From: CAVSJA01 sp963728145 | GTDB taxonomy: Bacteria; Bacteroidota; Bacteroidia; Chitinophagales; Chitinophagaceae | Assembly (NCBI GenBank): GCA_963728145.1 | Contig: CAVSJA010000003.1 | Coordinates: 248,001 to 312,000 of the forward strand | Length of the DNA stretch: 64,000 nucleotides | Reading direction: 5' to 3' | Shown: positions 61,267 to 64,000 of the stretch, in pieces | Layout of the letters: each line of letters starts with the position of its first letter | How positions within the stretch are numbered: the first letter of the stretch is position 1 | The notes under the pieces: model-generated | The model's input: the letters and a program-made list of their open reading frames with translations, nothing else | The model's database searches: none | Told to the model about the DNA's origin: nothing | Made by a program: the position numbers and the translations under genes

Positions 61267-62143
61267 ATGGCAGAAAGCACAGATACCTCTGACGGAGCTA
61301 TAGAAAATTCACCAAATACTGGGTCGGAGAAACCACTTGATAACTCTTCTATAGAGACTGAAAACATTACTCCAAAACATGAAACTCAAAATATGGAAAC
61401 TCATGCCCCGCACCTGCATCGTGCTCCAGGAAAAAAAATCTGGCATTACTTCTATGAATTTTTAATGTTGTTCCTTGCCGTGTTTTGCGGTTTCCTGGCA
61501 GAAAATGAAAGAGAGCATTTTATAGAACATAGAAGAGAGAAGCAGTATGTAAAATCTTTTATTGAGGATTTGAAATCAGATATCGGCAATTACAATCGCC
61601 AGATCCGGTTCAGGACAATCAGCCAGGAGAGAGCTGATTCCCTGATCGTTCTTCTGTTGAGTCCCGAAAGAAATAAGCATGTTGATTCAATTTATGTTTG
61701 GGTTGAGCGGGTGGGGAGAGGAAATCTCTTTCTTTATAATGATCGAACGATACAACAATTAAAAAATTCAGGCGGCATGCGTCTTATAAGAAATCAGGGT
61801 GCTTCCGACCTTATTATGCAATACGATCAACTCGTAAGGGATATGCAAGGCGCTGAACTAATCCGTGAGGAGATCCTCACCAGATTTCAGAGAAATTTCC
61901 TCGTACGTACTAGATGCTGCAATTTTTTATTCCATGGAGGATACAGTCAGTGAAATCAGCAATAAAAGACCCAAAGAAAATTCGAAATTGTTTTCGGAAA
62001 ACCCTGAAACCATCAATCGTCTTTGTTACTGGGCAAATCGTTTTCGTATTGCAAACCGACAAGTCATCGTCAAACAGACCGATTTAAAAAACAGTGCTAT
62101 ACGAATAATGGAATTTCATAGAGTAGTATATAAATTGGACTAA
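61267..62143 (+). pseudogene. membrane-anchored hypothetical protein, frameshifted
   Basis: Two overlapping frames encode one protein. The first (61267-61953) has an acidic, disordered N-terminus, HLHRAPGKKIWHYFYEFLML and FLAVFCGFLAENERE (one membrane helix), and a long helix KQYVKSFIEDLKSDIGNYNR. The second (to 62143) continues with SSYVLDAAIFYSMEDTVSEI and ends AIRIMEFHRVVYKLD. The shift lies between 61885 and 61905. The family is common in Bacteroidota without known function. Either one sequencing indel or a recent mutation. Confidence 0.7.
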
Positions 62144-62170
62144 AAGAAAAATACTAGTGAAGCTAATAAC

Positions 62171-62473
62171 ATGAACTATGAGATTTTACTGTTACTAATT
62201 CTTGCAATAGTCATATTAGTATTTAAACGTTGGGTTTTCGATATGAAACGCAAACGTCGTCGTGACTATTACAGGAATGAATATCTTAAATCAGACGCAT
62301 GGAAGCGGAAGCGTTATGTAGTGCTCAAGAGGGATAACTGGCGCTGCGTGTATTGTGGTGGACGTGCTACCCAAGTCCATCACAAGAAATATGCAAGAAG
62401 GAACATCGGAAAGGAGCCAATCGAATGGCTGGTCTCGATCTGCAAGCATTGTCACGACTCCCAACATCATTAA
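62171..62473 (+). CDS. membrane-anchored HNH endonuclease-like protein
   Basis: 100 residues. An N-terminal membrane helix (YEILLLLILAIVILVF) is followed by a basic stretch (KRKRRRD) and a complete HNH domain: Cys59 and Cys62 (RCVYCG), His70-His71 in ATQVHHKKYA, and Cys91, Cys94, His95, His99 (CKHCHDSQHH). HNH proteins cut or nick nucleic acid; a membrane-tethered form is unusual. It follows the frameshifted membrane gene by 27 bp. Confidence 0.85.
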   Translation: MNYEILLLLILAIVILVFKRWVFDMKRKRRRDYYRNEYLKSDAWKRKRYVVLKRDNWRCVYCGGRATQVHHKKYARRNIGKEPIEWLVSICKHCHDSQHH

Positions 62474-62734
62474 GGAAATAAAAGCCTGCCAGAAGGCAGG
62501 TCATAGACGTTTTTCGATGCGTTACAAGCCAACATAGCTCACCTGAACTTTGACAAAACATTCGAGCTGAACTGCTAATTCAAACACTCCAGGTTCTATA
62601 TTACTTCCTCCATTCAGGCAAATCCACCTGCCCATTCTACCCCTATCCGGTATTTTCTGATTTTCTCGAAAAAAACTCCCAAAAACTGTGATTTTTTAAT
62701 ACCGCCTCCGAATCATTAAGAAATAATCAAAAAA

Positions 62735-63451
62735 ATGAAAAAAATAATCTTATCTGTTGCCGTTTCGGTGCTTTCTATTGGTACTCTTCCAGCTCAATCT
62801 ATTGACGAAATAGTTACCAAGAATCTAAACGCTATCGGCGGTGTTGCGAAACTTCATGAGGTTAAATCTGTGACAATGGAAACAACCATAAAACTACAAG
62901 GACTCGAAATTGAAAACCTGACAACCATATTGGTAGGTAAGGCGGTGAGAAGTGATTCAAAAATTATGGGAAATAGTTTGGTACAGGCGTTTGACGGTAC
63001 AACGGCATGGGCAATTACCCCTGTAATGATGGGCGGGACTGGTGAATCCCAGGTAATGTCAGAAGAAATGTCTAAAAGCGTAATAAGCCAGATAGACCCA
63101 TTCCCTTTATTAGATTATACCAAAAAAGGTTCAAGGGTAGAGCTTTTGGCTCCTGAAAAAGTAAGAGATAAAGATGCATACCATTTAAAATTATCTCCGA
63201 CTGCGGGCGCTGAGTCTGAAATCTGGATAGATGTTGCAAGTGGCCTGGTGACAAAATTAAAAACTATACAAAATGGGCAGGAAGTTGAAGTGTTTTTTTC
63301 AAATTATACAGTGATTGAAGGAATAAACTTCGCCATGAGTATGGAAACTTCAAACCCCATGGCTGGTGTCATTACTATTGACACCAAAACGGTGAAACTT
63401 AATACTGCAATTGATGAATCAATTTTTAAAATGCCAATCGCAAAAAAATAA
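62735..63451 (+). CDS. exported LolA-like lipoprotein-carrier fold protein
   Basis: 238 residues with signal peptide MKKIILSVAVSVLSIGTLPA. The mature part has the outer-membrane lipoprotein-sorting (LolA/LolB/DUF4292) strand pattern: IVTKNLNAIGGVAKLHEVKS, MGNSLVQAFDGTTAWAI, and DAYHLKLSPTAGAESEIWID. A hydrophobic cavity is expected. It is not clearly LolA itself; the next gene is an esterase 4 bp downstream, so a shared substrate is possible. Confidence 0.75.
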   Translation: MKKIILSVAVSVLSIGTLPAQSIDEIVTKNLNAIGGVAKLHEVKSVTMETTIKLQGLEIENLTTILVGKAVRSDSKIMGNSLVQAFDGTTAWAITPVMMGGTGESQVMSEEMSKSVISQIDPFPLLDYTKKGSRVELLAPEKVRDKDAYHLKLSPTAGAESEIWIDVASGLVTKLKTIQNGQEVEVFFSNYTVIEGINFAMSMETSNPMAGVITIDTKTVKLNTAIDESIFKMPIAKK

Positions 63452-63455
63452 AATC

Positions 63456-64000
63456 ATGAAACAGATCAATTTAATCGTTATAAATATTATCTTCTTGGCT
63501 GGTGTGAGCTTGTGTTCAGAAAAATCGATGGGGCAAAATTTAATCCAAACCGCAAATCAAGTTGCAAAAAGACATATTATTAAATCAGTTTTCAATGATA
63601 AAACGTATGAGTTGTACGTTTCGCTTCCAAAAAAATATTCAGAACAAGACACGTTGCATTATCCCGTATTATTTGTTTTAGATGGCAAATTTGCTTTCAA
63701 ATCGATGAGTTCCATCCGGGAAGGGCTGGATCTGGGAAAAGAAATCAAAGACATAATAATCGTTAGCATTGACATCAATAGCATTATAGACGCGGATTGG
63801 TTTGCCAGCCGGTACAATGATTTTACGCCATCAAGTATTCTCCAGGCTGATACGCTTTGGTCAAAAATCATGAACATCCCGGAAGGAAAACTAAAATCAG
63901 GCGGGGCAGAAAGTTTTTTGAATATATTGGAAAAAGAAATGATACCCTATATTAATGATCATTACAAAACTACGGCTGACCGTGGCTTATCTGGACATTC
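63456..64000 (+). CDS. alpha/beta hydrolase (esterase), 3' end outside window
   Basis: 181 residues visible. Signal peptide MKQINLIVINIIFLAGVSL..., then KRHIIKSVFNDKTYELYVSL, YPVLFVLDGKFAFKSM and IIIVSIDINS, as in the Fes/IroE-like putative esterase family; the window ends at RGLSGHS, the start of the nucleophile elbow GxSxG. It starts 4 bp after the LolA-like gene stop. Periplasmic or secreted. Confidence 0.82.
   Translation, partial: MKQINLIVINIIFLAGVSLCSEKSMGQNLIQTANQVAKRHIIKSVFNDKTYELYVSLPKKYSEQDTLHYPVLFVLDGKFAFKSMSSIREGLDLGKEIKDIIIVSIDINSIIDADWFASRYNDFTPSSILQADTLWSKIMNIPEGKLKSGGAESFLNILEKEMIPYINDHYKTTADRGLSGH

Overview
The window looks like chromosomal DNA of a member of the Bacteroidota, most likely of the Chitinophagales/Sphingobacteria type. 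The signs are a SusC/TonB-type receptor with a carboxypeptidase-like N-domain, a type IX secretion sorting domain, DUF3667 and DoxX proteins, promoter -7 boxes of the TAnnTTTG type, and a GH3-dxr-rseP gene order. The sequence has no rRNA, CRISPR array, integrase or transposase that I can support.

Layout. 0-10 kb: a cut-off TonB-dependent receptor with a small Cys-rich exported partner, a CorA transporter, a truncated AraC-type regulator facing an ArsR/AHSA1 pair across a twin-palindrome promoter, a cluster of short GC palindromes, two tandem exported tail-fibre-like paralogues and an exported AAA-like protein without a P-loop. 10.4-20.8 kb: one long plus-strand run that encodes a Tat-exported molybdenum hydroxylase (large subunit, 2Fe-2S subunit, dihaem cytochrome c), its maturation factors (XdhC, MocA-like) and most of molybdopterin synthesis (MoaA, MoaD, MoeB-rhodanese, MoaE, MoaC-MoaB fusion). 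20.9-22.6 kb: a lipoprotein that is almost wholly a Lys/Glu/Asp/Arg helix. 22.8-23.9 kb: a RES-Xre toxin-antitoxin pair. 24-27.8 kb: secreted NHL and beta-helix proteins. 28-32.6 kb: a minus-strand stress/redox group (DUF1269, DoxX, NDH-2, HdeD-like, NADP-binding, Crp-type regulator).

32.6-39 kb: three tRNA genes (Leu-GAG, Gly-GCC, Leu-TAA), a tRNA remnant, a histidine kinase, a glycosyltransferase and a patch of small hypothetical genes. 39.9-51.3 kb: DUF3667 protein, MazG, a 1255-residue NtrY-like kinase, PolX, and a pyruvate carboxylase split by a single-base frameshift. 51.4-53.2 kb: a degenerate tandem repeat array, a 26-residue Lys/Ala protein, L27 and L21. 53.5-57.8 kb: GH3-family protein, dxr and rseP; from about 54.92 kb the frame changes about every 85 bp while the encoded residues stay conserved, so this tract is probably poor-quality sequence. 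57.97 kb onward: tmRNA, a second copy of its 3' end, a zinc-protease-like protein, a frameshifted membrane protein, a membrane-anchored HNH protein, a LolA-like protein and a cut-off esterase.

The strongest functional unit is the molybdenum hydroxylase operon: the enzyme, its electron acceptor and its cofactor supply are co-transcribed, but no moeA or molybdate transporter is in the window. Candidates for something less described are the helical lipoprotein, the exported AAA-like pseudoenzyme, and the RNA-gene 3' remnants that carry inserted palindromes.
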